Assembly (NCBI RefSeq): GCF_014200455.1
Contig: NZ_JACHBW010000016.1
Location: 124,001 to 188,000 of the forward strand
DNA length: 64,000 nucleotides
Source: Paraburkholderia bannensis
Lineage (GTDB): Bacteria; Pseudomonadota; Gammaproteobacteria; Burkholderiales; Burkholderiaceae
Direction of reading: 5' to 3'
A program made the position numbers and the translations under genes. This document shows positions 42,798-52,525 of the stretch, piece after piece. The first letter of the stretch is position 1; every line of letters starts with the position of its first letter. The notes below the pieces were generated by a model. It was not told where the DNA came from and did no database searches. It worked only from the letters and a program-made list of their open reading frames with translations.

Positions 42798-44045
42798 TTA
42801 GTTCGGGCGCGCGCTGTCGCCCGTTTTCACGATCTTGCCGCGCTGGAGCACGTAAGACACATGCTCGCCTTCGCCCGCAATCACGTTGATATCCGCGAGC
42901 GGGTTGCCGTCCAGCACGAGAATATCGGCGATGGCGCCCGCGGCTATCGTGCCCAATTGGCCCTTCATCTCGACGATTTCGGCGGCCACCGTGGTGGCCG
43001 AACGCAGCGCTTCGAGGTTGCCGAGCACTTCGGCGCGAATGCGAAATTCGCCGCACTGGAACGCATGCATCTCGCCCAGCAGATCCGAACCGAATCCCAT
43101 CGGCACGCCGGCCTTCGCATAAAGCTCGAGCGATTCGCGTCCCGCCTGTTGCACGGCGGCCACTTTGGCGACCGAAGCGGGCGGCAGGCCGAATTGCGCG
43201 CCATGTCGGGCCAGCGCGTCGTAGGTGACGAGCGTGGGCACCACGAAGGCGCCGTGTTCGTGCATGACGCGCGCGGCTTGCTCATCGACGAGATTGCCGT
43301 GCTCGATCGTGCGCACGCCGCACCGTACCGCCCGCGCGATTGCGCGTCCGGTATAGGCGTGCGCCATCACATAGGTGTTGGCGGCCTGAGCCTCTTCGAC
43401 GATGGCGCGGATCTCCGCTTCGGAGTACTGGGTATTGGCAATCGGATCGGTCGGCGAGGCGACGCCGCCCGAGGCCATGATCTTGATCTGCGTGGCGCCT
43501 TTCTGGATTTCCTCGCGCACCGCCAGACGCACGGCATCCACGCCGTCGACCACGCGCGCGATCGCGCCGGTGCGAAAGCAGCATGAGCAGGGCTCCAGCA
43601 GATCGCCGCGCGGGCGAAAATCGCCGTGGCCGCCGGTCTGCGAAAGCGCCTTGCCCGAGGGGAAGATGCGCGGTCCCGGCACCAGTCCGGTATCGACCGC
43701 CTGCATGAGCGCCCAGTCCGCGCCGCCCGCGTCGCGCACGCTCGTAAAGCCGCGCGAGAGCATGGCATCGAGAATCGGCAGCGCGCGGATTGCCGCGAGA
43801 ATATTGGGTTGCCCGGCGTTGGCGCCCAGATTCGCGTTGGAGGCGAGCACGTGAACGTGACAGTCGATCAAACCCGGCATCACGGTTTTACCGCGCACGT
43901 CGACGATCTGCGCGTGCGCGAGATCGACGGGGCGATCGCTGACTTCGACGATCCGGTCGTCTTCGATCACGACATGGTGATGTTCGAGCAGCACGCCCCG
44001 GTCGAGGTCGAGTACGTTGCCGCCCTTGAGAACGGTGATTGACAT
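42798..44045 (-). CDS. Metal-dependent amidohydrolase (imidazolonepropionase/prolidase-like)
   Basis: 415 residues. The TIM-barrel metal motifs of the superfamily are in order: DCHVHV near residue 62, a lysine in TQIKIMASGGV (about 190), MAHAYT (about 227), IEHGN (about 247) and the metal-ligand Asp in GFGSDLL (about 317). N- and C-terminal strands form the composite beta-sandwich. Relatives hydrolyse Xaa-Pro or Xaa-Arg/Lys dipeptides or N-acyl/cyclic amides. AAGGA lies 8 nt upstream. It follows an MHS carrier by 49 bp, so the carrier probably brings in its substrate. Confidence 0.92.
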   Translation of the reverse strand: MSITVLKGGNVLDLDRGVLLEHHHVVIEDDRIVEVSDRPVDLAHAQIVDVRGKTVMPGLIDCHVHVLASNANLGANAGQPNILAAIRALPILDAMLSRGFTSVRDAGGADWALMQAVDTGLVPGPRIFPSGKALSQTGGHGDFRPRGDLLEPCSCCFRTGAIARVVDGVDAVRLAVREEIQKGATQIKIMASGGVASPTDPIANTQYSEAEIRAIVEEAQAANTYVMAHAYTGRAIARAVRCGVRTIEHGNLVDEQAARVMHEHGAFVVPTLVTYDALARHGAQFGLPPASVAKVAAVQQAGRESLELYAKAGVPMGFGSDLLGEMHAFQCGEFRIRAEVLGNLEALRSATTVAAEIVEMKGQLGTIAAGAIADILVLDGNPLADINVIAGEGEHVSYVLQRGKIVKTGDSARPN

Positions 44046-44094
44046 GAAAAGGTCCTTGGCGATGGGGCTGGGAGCGCCGGGGTTTTGCCTGGTT

Positions 44095-45387
44095 TCAGGC
44101 GTCCTTGACGAAGCGCGTGCCGACGAGGCTGATGGCCGCAGCCACGATCACGTAGAGCGCGGGCGCCATATTGCTGCCGGTGCGGGCGATCAGCCAGGTG
44201 ATGAGAAACGGTGCGAAGCCGCCGAAAATCGTCACCGCGAAGTTGTAGGCCACCGAGAGGCCGGTGGAGAGCACGCGGGTCGGGAACAGTTCGGCGAGTG
44301 CGGCCAGGATCGGCCCGGTATAGACCGCGATCAGCACGCCGAACACGGCCTGGAACACCAGCAATGCTGCAAGTCCCGGTGCGTGATTGATCCAGGCGAA
44401 CATCGGCCACGCGAGTACGAGAATCGCGAGCGCTGCTCCGGAGAGGAACACGCGGCGGCCGAAGCGGTCCGCCAGTTTGCCTACCACGGGCGAGCAGCAC
44501 AGGATCATCAGGCCGCCCATCATGCCCGCTGCGAAGCCGGTCGCTTGCGGCAGATGCAGTGTGCGCACCGAATACATCGGCATATAGAACAGCAGCACAT
44601 AGGTGCACACCGTCCAGAGAATCACCATCGAAAAACTGGCAAAGGTCTCGCGCGGATATTGCGAAAGCACTTCCTTGAGCGGCGAATTCTCGCGCGCCTG
44701 GGCTTCGACGGCGCTGAAGGCCGGCGTCTCGTCCATCTGGCTGCGGATGAAATAGCCCACCGGGCCAACCAGAATGCCGATCAGGAAGGGAACGCGCCAA
44801 CCCCAGCTATGCAGGGCCTCGGTGCTGAGAACGGTGGTGACGAAGGTGCCGGTGGCGGCGCCCAGCAGCACCGCGAAGCCGATGCTCGACTGGATCCAGC
44901 TCGAATACCAGGCGCGTTGTCCCGGCGGCGCGTATTCGGTGAGGAACGCCGTCGCGCCGCCCATTTCGCCGCCTGCCGAAAAGCCCTGCAGCAGGCGTGC
45001 GGCAACGATCAGGAGCGGCGCGGCGATGCCTGCCTGCTCATAGGTGGGCGCAAAGCCGATCAGCGCCGTGCCCAGCGCCATCAGCAGGATGGTGAGCGAC
45101 AGGGCGGCCTTGCGGCCCGCCTTGTCCGCGTAGACGCCCAGCACGATGCCGCCGACGGGACGCATGCAAAAGCCCACGCCGAAGGTGGCCACGGCGAGCA
45201 GCACGGAAGTCAGTTCGCTGCCGGACGGGAAGAACAGCCTCGCGATGGTGACGGCAAAGAAGCTGTAGACGGTGAAATCGAACCATTCGAGCCCGTTGCC
45301 GAGCACGGTGGCGATAATGGCGCGGCGCCGCAGTTGCGCGGCGCTATTGACGGCGCGCGCGGCGCGCGGTGAAAGCGTTCCCTGCAT
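44095..45387 (-). CDS. MFS transporter, metabolite:H+ symporter (MHS) family
   Basis: 430 residues with a near-perfect AAGGAGGA 6-7 nt before the ATG, so it is probably well translated. The start (AIIATVLGNGLEWFDFTVYSFFAVTIARLFFP), GVYADKAGRKAALSLTILLMALGTALIGF and YEQAGIAAPLLIVAARLLQGFSAGGEMGGATAFLTEYAPP are MHS hallmarks (relatives: ProP, KgtP, citrate and shikimate carriers). It imports a small organic acid or zwitterion with protons. The amidohydrolase gene follows after 49 bp. Confidence 0.94.
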   Translation of the reverse strand: MQGTLSPRAARAVNSAAQLRRRAIIATVLGNGLEWFDFTVYSFFAVTIARLFFPSGSELTSVLLAVATFGVGFCMRPVGGIVLGVYADKAGRKAALSLTILLMALGTALIGFAPTYEQAGIAAPLLIVAARLLQGFSAGGEMGGATAFLTEYAPPGQRAWYSSWIQSSIGFAVLLGAATGTFVTTVLSTEALHSWGWRVPFLIGILVGPVGYFIRSQMDETPAFSAVEAQARENSPLKEVLSQYPRETFASFSMVILWTVCTYVLLFYMPMYSVRTLHLPQATGFAAGMMGGLMILCCSPVVGKLADRFGRRVFLSGAALAILVLAWPMFAWINHAPGLAALLVFQAVFGVLIAVYTGPILAALAELFPTRVLSTGLSVAYNFAVTIFGGFAPFLITWLIARTGSNMAPALYVIVAAAISLVGTRFVKDA

Positions 45388-45550
45388 GGCGTCCTCCTTG
45401 ACTCGTGGACCGGAAGGCGGGAGGTATCCCGCATGACCCCGATGCTAAGGATGGCGCGTTTTTTTTCTGAAACGATAAATTCGCATGCCTGCATGCGTGG
45501 CGCGCATGCATCGTGCGCATGCGTCGTGCGAGGTTCGGAAAGCCCCTGGC

Positions 45551-46459
45551 TCAGACGCTGCGCTGCGCTTCGGCCTGTTCGAACAGCCAGCGCGTGAACA
45601 GGCGGGCGGCCTGGCTTTGCGCGCGATCGGCGGGCGAAATCACATAGTAGCCGCCTCCGTGGCTCGCGCTGCCCCGCGTGACGCGTGTGAGCAGCCCCTC
45701 GGCAAGGCAGGCGTCGATCATATGACGCCAGGCCAGCGCGATGCCCTGGCCGAGGATGGCCAGTTGCACGAGCTGCGGATAGTTGTTGACGGTGATGCCT
45801 TGCTGCGCCTTCGGCATGGCCACGCCGTTGAGCCCGAGCCATTCTGACCATGACATCCATTGGCGCTGGCCGTCTTCGAGCAATAGCAGCGTTTCGCCGG
45901 TGAGGTCTGCCGCGTCCAGATGGCGGCCCGCCAGATAGGCCGGCGAGCAGACCGGAAAGACTTCTTCGTCGAACAGACGCCGCGCGGTGTAGTCGGCGCT
46001 CGCCTGCTGCCGCACGTAATAGACGCCGACATCGAATTCCGCAGGCGACATCGCGGCGAGCCCGTCGCGCACGATCAGACGCAGTTTGATATCGGGAAAC
46101 GCGGCGCGAAATTGCGGCAGACGCGGCGTGAGCCAGAGCACCGCCACACCCGACGAACACGCCACGGTCAATTCGAGCGCGGCGTGATGCTTCATGACGT
46201 CCGCGGTGGCTTCGGCGCATTGCGTGAGCAGACGCTGCACCTGCGCCGCGTAATGCTCGCCTGCGATGGTCAGGCGCAATGCGCGATGCTCGCGCACGAA
46301 TAGCGAACGGCCGAGAAATTCCTCCAGCTGCTGGATCTGCCGGCTGACGGCGCTTTGCGTGAGATGCAGCTCGGCGGCGGCGCGTGTGAAGCTGGCATGG
46401 CGCACGGCAGCCTCGAAGGCGACCAGGCATTGAAGCGGCGGAAGAGGCGTGAGGCGCAT
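45551..46459 (-). CDS. LysR-family regulator, GcvA-like
   Basis: 302 residues from ATG 46459, which gives the typical GcvA-type start RLTPLPPLQCLVAFEAAVRHASFTRAAAELHLTQSAVSRQIQQLEEFLG; an ATG at 46522 would add 21 residues. Effector domain about 95-295. Neither start has a strong Shine-Dalgarno. It lies upstream of, and on the same strand as, the MHS/amidohydrolase pair, 163 bp away, and is the best candidate to control it. Its start faces the end of a LuxR-type gene on the same strand. Confidence 0.9.
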   Translation of the reverse strand: MRLTPLPPLQCLVAFEAAVRHASFTRAAAELHLTQSAVSRQIQQLEEFLGRSLFVREHRALRLTIAGEHYAAQVQRLLTQCAEATADVMKHHAALELTVACSSGVAVLWLTPRLPQFRAAFPDIKLRLIVRDGLAAMSPAEFDVGVYYVRQQASADYTARRLFDEEVFPVCSPAYLAGRHLDAADLTGETLLLLEDGQRQWMSWSEWLGLNGVAMPKAQQGITVNNYPQLVQLAILGQGIALAWRHMIDACLAEGLLTRVTRGSASHGGGYYVISPADRAQSQAARLFTRWLFEQAEAQRSV

Positions 46460-46574
46460 GGTGACGGGCAGCAGGCGGATTGGACTGACGTCATGATGCA
46501 GCCGCAGTGCGCGATCGTCCATATTTTGCCGAGGGCGTTTTGATTGGCCTGGGCTCGCGAGGCGCTGCTCGCGT

Positions 46575-47699
46575 TCACCCTTCGGCCGCGTCCTGCCCGT
46601 TGCGCGCGGCGAGCAAACGCGGAATCTCGCTCTTGTCGTGCATGCCGAGCTTGCGATACGCGCAGCGCAGATAGTGGCGTACGGTGGTGGGCGAAATACC
46701 CATGCGTTGCGCCACTTCCTTGTGCGATAAGCCATCGCCGTAATGCTGGATCGCGACGAGTTCGCGCGGGCTCAGGCGGTCGAGTTCCGAACGCGTGCGC
46801 GCTTCCAGCTGGAACAGCCCCGCCGTCGGCACGCAATGGACGGTGATGTGCTCGCCGGTAAAAGGCTGCGCGCCGCCGCCGTGCAACCAGTCGATCAATG
46901 CTTGCGGCAAGGTCTGGTTTGCGTAGAGCGGCCAGTCCTGACGCAAGGTGGCTTCGAACGCCTTGTCGGCCTGATGGACCGTGCCGAACGCATCGCAGAT
47001 CGCGCGTGCCGGCGAGGCGCTGGGCGTTGCGCCGCGCTCGCGCGTGAGCTGGAACGAACGGTTGATCGTCAGCGCCGCGGCCAGATGGACGATCACGTTC
47101 TCGACCTTGCGCGCGTCATCGGCGCCAAAGGGCTTGTCCAGCGCGCGCCGATACACCGAAAGAAAAGTCGTGAGTCCGAAGCGATGGTCGAGCGCCGTCA
47201 CCACCATCAACTGCGCAAGCCCATGTTTGACGGCCCAGTTGCGAAAGCGCGGCGGCGCTTCGGGATCGACGATGGAGATCGACTTCGCGCGCCCATAAAC
47301 GCCGCGCGTGCCGCTCGCGAGCGGATCGCAATCGCGCACCTTGATCCATTCCGTAAAAAACGAATCGGCCAGTCCCCACGTGAAGCTGTTGTGCATGACA
47401 GGGCCGTCGGGCGTGTGCGTGGTCACGCCGGTCCAACCCGCGTCGAAATCGATCAGCGCGCCCAGCAGGCGGAAAAAGCCGTTCTCGAATTCGCCGATGC
47501 CGGTCTGGTTGGCGAGCGCGTACAGATCGAGCAGCAGCACGCTCAGGTCGCGCCCGGCGCTGCCGTCACTGCGGAACGGGCCTTCAAAATCGTTGCTGCG
47601 CGCGGGCAGCGGGCTTTGCGAGTAGGCGTCGATGGCAATCGCGGCGGGCATGCCTGGCGCGTTGTGAAGGGGCACTTGCCGGTCTGCGTTGCGTCTCAA
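46575..47699 (-). CDS. LuxR-type (HTH) transcriptional regulator
   Basis: 374 residues from a TTG at 47699, chosen because AGGAGG lies 5 nt upstream; the first in-frame ATG, 47651 (358 residues), has no such site. The C-terminal LuxR helix-turn-helix (LSPRELVAIQHYGDGLSHKEVAQRMGISPTTVRHYLRCAYRKLGMHDKSE) is complete. The N-terminal 280 residues have no receiver or autoinducer-binding pattern I recognise, but resemble a GAF-like sensory region (FFRLLGALIDFDAGWTGVTTHTPDGPVMHNS). It is divergent from the porin/MFS/HDAC/MoaF/SDR run and likely regulates it. Confidence 0.9.
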   Translation of the reverse strand: MRRNADRQVPLHNAPGMPAAIAIDAYSQSPLPARSNDFEGPFRSDGSAGRDLSVLLLDLYALANQTGIGEFENGFFRLLGALIDFDAGWTGVTTHTPDGPVMHNSFTWGLADSFFTEWIKVRDCDPLASGTRGVYGRAKSISIVDPEAPPRFRNWAVKHGLAQLMVVTALDHRFGLTTFLSVYRRALDKPFGADDARKVENVIVHLAAALTINRSFQLTRERGATPSASPARAICDAFGTVHQADKAFEATLRQDWPLYANQTLPQALIDWLHGGGAQPFTGEHITVHCVPTAGLFQLEARTRSELDRLSPRELVAIQHYGDGLSHKEVAQRMGISPTTVRHYLRCAYRKLGMHDKSEIPRLLAARNGQDAAEG

Positions 47700-48090
47700 G
47701 CGCGCCTCCTCTGCGATGCTTTCGCGGTGTCTCTTGTTGCCTCTATCTTGCGTCTCTTGCAGCGATTCTTCCTCGATTCCCAATCGATTATACGTGCCGT
47801 CGAATTTCGGCGAACAGCGCGCTGGAGGGTGGCGTCGCCCCCTGCATTTGAACGGGGCGGCGCGCGAAGCGCTGTGTGCCGCACTCGCGGCAAACCCGCT
47901 ACAAGCCCGTTTCAATAAGGTTTGCCGCGCGCATCAGGGTTTTCCGCAGCGTTCACTTGAACGTCTGTTCACGACTTTTCCCGCTACCGACACTGCACGC
48001 AGATCCGGGTCCGCCGCATGGATGGGCAGGGCGGCCACCGGACAAACGCTGTTCATGACAACAACGTTGTACGGTTTGGAGAGTCGGTCG
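47700..48090. other. Divergent intergenic region with small palindromes
   Basis: 391 bp between the LuxR gene and the broken porin. Two short inverted repeats are visible: TCGATT-CCC-AATCGA at 47773-47787 and CGTTCA-CT-TGAACG at 47950-47963. Either could be a binding site for the LuxR protein, but arms of six bases are weak evidence. No gene is seen. Confidence 0.4.
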
Positions 48091-49142
48091 ATGAAACGAT
48101 GGGATGGAATGGGCGGGGTGCGTATCAAGGCGCTGGCCCTGACGATAGCGCTGGGCGTGAGCGCTACGGCGCACGCGCAGTCGAGCGTGACGCTGTACGG
48201 CATTCTCGACGCGGGTATCAGTACCGCACCCACGCCGACGGCGAGCACGGCGCGGTGAATCTGCAGAACTACGGCGTGCTGCCTTCGCAGATCGGTATTA
48301 CCGGCACGGAGGATCTGGGCGGCGGTCTGCAGGCGATCTTTCGCCTCGAACAGGGGCTCAATCTCAACGATGGCACCGCCACGGTGCCGGGCCTCGCGTT
48401 CTTTCGCGGGGCATGGGTGGGGCTCAAGGGCGGCTTCGGCACGCTGACGCTGGGGCGGCAGTTCAGCGTGCTGTTCGATCGCACGGTGTTTTACGACCCG
48501 CTGCTCTACGCGGCATACAGCGGGCAGGGCGTGCTCGTGCCGCTGGCAGCGAATTTCATCGACAACGCCGTCAAATATCAGAGTCCGGATATCGCGGGCT
48601 TTAGCGGCGAGGCGCTGGCCGCGACGGGCGGCGTCGCCGGCAATTCGCGCTCGGGGCGCGTGCTGGAGGCGGGCGCGCAGTACGCGGGCAACGGCTTTGG
48701 CGTGAGCGCGGTGATCCATCAATCGTACGGTACGGTTTCGCCGGGCGTGGATACGTCCGCCGAGCAGCGCGTGGTTGGCGTGCTGGCTGCGCACTGGGAC
48801 ATCGACAAGCTCTCGCTCTATGGCGGCGGCGAACGCCTGACCGGCTCGCTGGAACCGGCGAAGACCGTCGCCTGGGGCGGCGCGCGCTATCGCTTCGATG
48901 CGGCACTGGGTTTCGCGGCCGGTATTTATCACACGTTTTCGAACACGCCGGGTGTGGGGCACCCCACGCTCTACATTGCGAGCGGCACCTATGCGCTTTC
49001 GAAGCGCACCTTCGCTTATTTGAACCTCGGCTACTCGCACAACAGCAGCGGCAGCACGCAGCCGGTCTACGAATACGACTCGCTGCCCGTCGCCGGTGTT
49101 TCGCAGTTCGGCGCGATGGCGGGTATGTCCCACACGTTCTGA
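48091..49142 (+). pseudogene. Frameshifted Gram-negative porin
   Basis: ATG 48091, with GGAGAG about 10 nt upstream, opens a signal peptide (ending ATAHA) and the mature porin start QSSVTLYGILDAGIS. That frame then leaves the porin and stops at 48256-48258. From about 48222 the next frame continues as YRTHADGEHG, GITGTEDLGGGLQAIFRLEQGLN, WVGLKGGFGTLTLGRQ and ends properly in GMSHTF at 49142. Loss of one T at about 48222 (AGTTAC to AGTAC) explains everything. With the base restored the protein would be about 350 residues, a normal porin. It is a real loss of function or a sequencing error; the rest of the frame is fully intact, which suggests it is recent. Confidence 0.9.
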
Positions 49143-49173
49143 GCCTCGCCACTTTCCTTTAAGCCCTGACGCC

Positions 49174-50358
49174 ATGAAAAATCCCTCTACATCGTTTGCC
49201 GCGGTGGATGCCGCGCCGCGCGATTTCGCGGCTTCGACGCTGCTTTCGCTGGTCGTATTCGCAGCCATCACGCCGTTGCTGTTGCTGGTCGCGCCCGCTG
49301 TCGCGGCGCAACTGGCGGTGCAGCTCGGCCTGTCGGCCTCGCAGATCGGCACGTATTTTTTCGTCGAACTCGGCGCATTCAGCTGCGCGACGCTGCCTTC
49401 GCTGCTGTGGCTGGGCCGTGTCGACGCGCGTCGCGTGGCGGCCCTTGCGACAGCCGTGTTCTGCATCGGCAACTTCGCGACGGCGCTGGCGATGCCGGGC
49501 TTCGCGGGCCTGCTCGCGCTGCGCAGCGTCACGGCGCTGGGTGGCGGCACGCTGATGGTGCTTTGCATGACGAGCGCCGCGACCAGTGCGAACCGCGACC
49601 GCGTCTATGGTCTTTGGGTGGTCGGCCAGCTGGTGGCGGGCGCGTTGGGGCTGTTCCTGCTGCCGCACGTGTTTGCGGGTTACGGGCTGCGTGCGCTTTA
49701 TGTCGTGCTGGGCGTGCTGGGGTTGTGCGCCGCGCCGCTCGTGCGCGGTTTCGATCCGGCGCTGGGTCGCGCCAGGCGCACAGGTTCGACTGCCAAGGCA
49801 CAGGAGACGGGCACCGTGCGCGCTGCGCTCAATGCGTGCCTGGTGATTGGCGGCGTGCTGGCGTTCTACGTCGCAATTGGCGGCGTCTGGACCTTCGCGA
49901 GCAAGGCCGCCGCGCTCGCGGGTTTCGATGCCGCCCATACCGGCGAAGTGCTCGCGGCGGCCAGCGTGATGGGCATCGTCGGCGCGGGTTGCGCCTCGCT
50001 TATCGGCGGTCGCGTGGCGCGGCTCGCGATGCTGCTGACAGGTTACGCGATCCTCGCCGTCTCGCTGGCCGGACTCGCCGCGCAACCGGGCACAGCGGGC
50101 TATATGGCCGCCGTATTCGCCTTCAAGTTCGCGTGGACCTTCGTGCTGCCCTTTATCCTCGCCGCTGCCGCCAAACACGACGGCACGGGCAGGCTGATGG
50201 CCTCGCTGAATTTCGTGATCGGCGCGGGACTCGCCGCCGGACCGTTGATCGCGGGCGTGCTGCTCGATGCGGGCGCCACGCTCCCCGCGCTGTTCGCCGG
50301 CGCGGCGGCCATCAGCGTGATGTCCTGCCTTTGCCTGCTGCGCGTCGAGCGTGCCTGA
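49174..50358 (+). CDS. MFS transporter
   Basis: 394 residues from ATG 49174, starting just 31 bp after the porin. Twelve predicted spans; the span 2-3 loop reads WLGRVDARRVAALA, a degenerate MFS motif A. Close relatives are carriers of organic acids, sugars or aromatic compounds; I cannot assign a substrate. The next gene, a deacetylase, begins 67 bp downstream, so this is probably the inner-membrane uptake step of the same operon. Confidence 0.88.
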   Translation: MKNPSTSFAAVDAAPRDFAASTLLSLVVFAAITPLLLLVAPAVAAQLAVQLGLSASQIGTYFFVELGAFSCATLPSLLWLGRVDARRVAALATAVFCIGNFATALAMPGFAGLLALRSVTALGGGTLMVLCMTSAATSANRDRVYGLWVVGQLVAGALGLFLLPHVFAGYGLRALYVVLGVLGLCAAPLVRGFDPALGRARRTGSTAKAQETGTVRAALNACLVIGGVLAFYVAIGGVWTFASKAAALAGFDAAHTGEVLAAASVMGIVGAGCASLIGGRVARLAMLLTGYAILAVSLAGLAAQPGTAGYMAAVFAFKFAWTFVLPFILAAAAKHDGTGRLMASLNFVIGAGLAAGPLIAGVLLDAGATLPALFAGAAAISVMSCLCLLRVERA

Positions 50359-50425
50359 AGTGCGAATCCCAATCCGGACGTTGATCGATAAACCAAACAA
50401 GAACCACCACCAGCAAGAGAAACTC

Positions 50426-51535
50426 ATGAGCAAAACGGCATTCTTCACCGACGAACGCACCTTCTGGCACACGGGCGGCACCCACGCATTGTTCTTTCCG
50501 GTCGGCGGCTGGGTGCAGCCGCCCGCCGCGAGCGCTTACGCGGAATCGCCCGAATCCAAGCGCCGCCTGCTGGCGCTGATCCAGGCGTCTGGGCTGGCGG
50601 CCTCGCTCGACATGGGCAGCGCCAATGCGGCCAGCGACGACGACCTGTTGCGCATCCATCCGCGCGACTACCTCGAACGCTTCAAGGCGGCGAGCGACGC
50701 GAACGGCGGCGACCTGGGCGAGCTGGCGCCCTTTGGCAAGGGCAGTTATGAGATCGCAGCGCTCTCGGCAGGACTGGCGATGAGCGCGCTCGACACCGTG
50801 CTGGCGGGGCGCGCCGCCAATGCATTCTCGCTGTCGCGCCCGCCCGGCCATCACTGCCTGCGCGACAAGTCGATGGGTTTTTGCCTGCTCGCCAATATCC
50901 CGATTGCGATCGAAGCGGCGCGCGCCAGGCACCGCGTGGAGCGCGTGGCCGTGATCGACTGGGACGTGCATCACGGCAACGGCACGCAGTCGATCTATTA
51001 CGACGATCCCAACACGTTGACTATTTCGCTGCATCAGGAAGGCTGTTTCCCGCCTGGCTACAGCGGCACGGAAGAACGTGGCGCGGGCGCGGGCGAAGGC
51101 GCGAACATCAATATTCCGTTGCTTCCGGGCGGCGGCCACGATGCCTGGCTCTACGCCTTCGAGCGCATCGTGCTGCCTGCGCTCAATCGCTTCAGGCCCG
51201 ATCTGATCGTGGTGGCGAGCGGCCTGGATGCGAGCGCCGTCGACCCGCTCGCGCGCATGCTTCTGCATAGCGAGAGCTATCGCGCGATGACGCAACTCAT
51301 GCGCGACGCCGCCGCTCGCCATTGCGGCGGGCGGCTGGTGGTGGTGCACGAAGGCGGCTATTCCGAGGCCTATGTGCCCTTCTGCGGGCATGCGATCGTC
51401 GAAACGCTGGCGGGCGTGCGCACCCAGGTGGAAGACCCGATGCTTGACCTCGCCATCCTGCAGCAACCGAGCGCGCGCTTTGCGGCGTTCCAGCGCCAGT
51501 TGATCGACGAAATGGCGCAGATGTTCGTGCGCTGA
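50426..51535 (+). CDS. Class II histone deacetylase-family amidohydrolase
   Basis: 369 residues. The arginase/deacetylase motifs are intact: RPPGHH at about 138-143, IDWDVHHGNGT at 177-187 (zinc ligands Asp180 and His182), ASGLDAS with the third ligand Asp268, and EGGYSEAY with the transition-state Tyr at 312. Bacterial members remove acyl groups from small amines such as acetylpolyamines (AphA) rather than from histones. The class II layout with EGGYSEAYVPFC is common in proteobacterial operons. It sits between an MFS carrier and a MoaF-like gene. Deacylation of an N-acyl amine is the inferred role. Confidence 0.94.
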   Translation: MSKTAFFTDERTFWHTGGTHALFFPVGGWVQPPAASAYAESPESKRRLLALIQASGLAASLDMGSANAASDDDLLRIHPRDYLERFKAASDANGGDLGELAPFGKGSYEIAALSAGLAMSALDTVLAGRAANAFSLSRPPGHHCLRDKSMGFCLLANIPIAIEAARARHRVERVAVIDWDVHHGNGTQSIYYDDPNTLTISLHQEGCFPPGYSGTEERGAGAGEGANINIPLLPGGGHDAWLYAFERIVLPALNRFRPDLIVVASGLDASAVDPLARMLLHSESYRAMTQLMRDAAARHCGGRLVVVHEGGYSEAYVPFCGHAIVETLAGVRTQVEDPMLDLAILQQPSARFAAFQRQLIDEMAQMFVR

Positions 51536-51664
51536 TTGCGGCGGCGCGTTGTCATCCTTCTGGTTGATGCCGCGCAGCGGGGCGGCTCCGTAGAGTGTGA
51601 GTCGCCCCGCTGTGCAGCGCAAGGCAAGCGGCTTTCACACCTTATTGACGGAGTCCTCCTTATC

Positions 51665-52525
51665 ATGACGTCCCAACCCGTTTTTATTCAGGTCGGCGCA
51701 CTCGCCGAAGGTTTCGCGCCCGACAGCCATAGCCTCGCGCCATCGGCCGATCTGGAAGGCCGCCGATTGACACTCGAATTCGAGGGGCACGGTGCGACGA
51801 CGCTGCATTTTGCCGGCGCGCAGCGCGTGGAAGTCGAGCGCAATGTCGGCTCGCAACAGCATCGCGCGCGTTATGAATGCCGGGTGAGTTCAGTGCGCAA
51901 CGGCATCTATTTTGTCGATTACGTGGGCGCCGACGAAACGCTCATGGACGACAGCGGCAAGCCGCGCAACGTTTCGACGAGCTACGTGCTCGACCTGCGT
52001 CGCGCATTGTGCACCGTGGTGGTGGGCGCCTTGCCCAGCGAGGCCGAAACGCATATCGATGCCTTTACGCGCGTCGAACGCGGCATGGAATTGACCGGCG
52101 TTCAGGCGCAATTGCTTCACGGTCGCATTGCGGCGGGTGACGGCGTTGAACCGACGCAAGCCGCGCTGCACGCACCGACGCACGAGTTGATCGGCATGCG
52201 CAATCTCTACACCTATAGCGCGACGGAGCGCTACGAGCACGTCTATCTGAACGAGAACTTCTATGCGTGGCAGTGTTTGTCGGGCGTCGAAGCGGGGCTG
52301 GCCGATGTGGACCGCTGCCATATGATCGGTATCGACGAAAGGCTCTACCTGTTCGTATGGCGCGAGAAGATCGTGCCGACGCTTGGCGTCATCATGATCG
52401 ACCTTGAACGCATGAAAACCGACGGCAAGATCTTTGGTTATCAGGGTAGCCGCTTCGATGCGTTGTCGAATTTCCCGGTGGGTGCGCATGCACAGGTGCT
52501 CAACGTCACGCGGCATCCGGCATGA
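51665..52525 (+). CDS. MoaF-family protein
   Basis: 286 residues from ATG 51665. The two halves (about 5-115 and 165-285) match MoaF N- and C-terminal domains, which have a lipocalin-like barrel: LEFEGHGATTLHF, RYECRVSSVRNGIYFVDYVG, then MRNLYTYSATERYEHVYLNENFYAWQCL and IDERLYLFVWREKIVPTLGVIMIDLERMKTDGKIFGY. The name comes from the monoamine-inducible moaEF operon of Klebsiella; database text linking it to molybdenum cofactor is likely misleading here, since no mo cofactor genes are near. Its stop overlaps the following SDR start as ATGA, mirroring that MoaE-MoaF partnership. Function is unknown; possibly binds or converts an amine-derived compound. Confidence 0.88.
   Translation: MTSQPVFIQVGALAEGFAPDSHSLAPSADLEGRRLTLEFEGHGATTLHFAGAQRVEVERNVGSQQHRARYECRVSSVRNGIYFVDYVGADETLMDDSGKPRNVSTSYVLDLRRALCTVVVGALPSEAETHIDAFTRVERGMELTGVQAQLLHGRIAAGDGVEPTQAALHAPTHELIGMRNLYTYSATERYEHVYLNENFYAWQCLSGVEAGLADVDRCHMIGIDERLYLFVWREKIVPTLGVIMIDLERMKTDGKIFGYQGSRFDALSNFPVGAHAQVLNVTRHPA

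Noticed and set aside
46575..47699. Quorum-sensing LuxR receptor
   Set aside because: The N-terminus lacks the autoinducer-binding residues and no luxI gene is near, so only the DNA-binding type is claimed.
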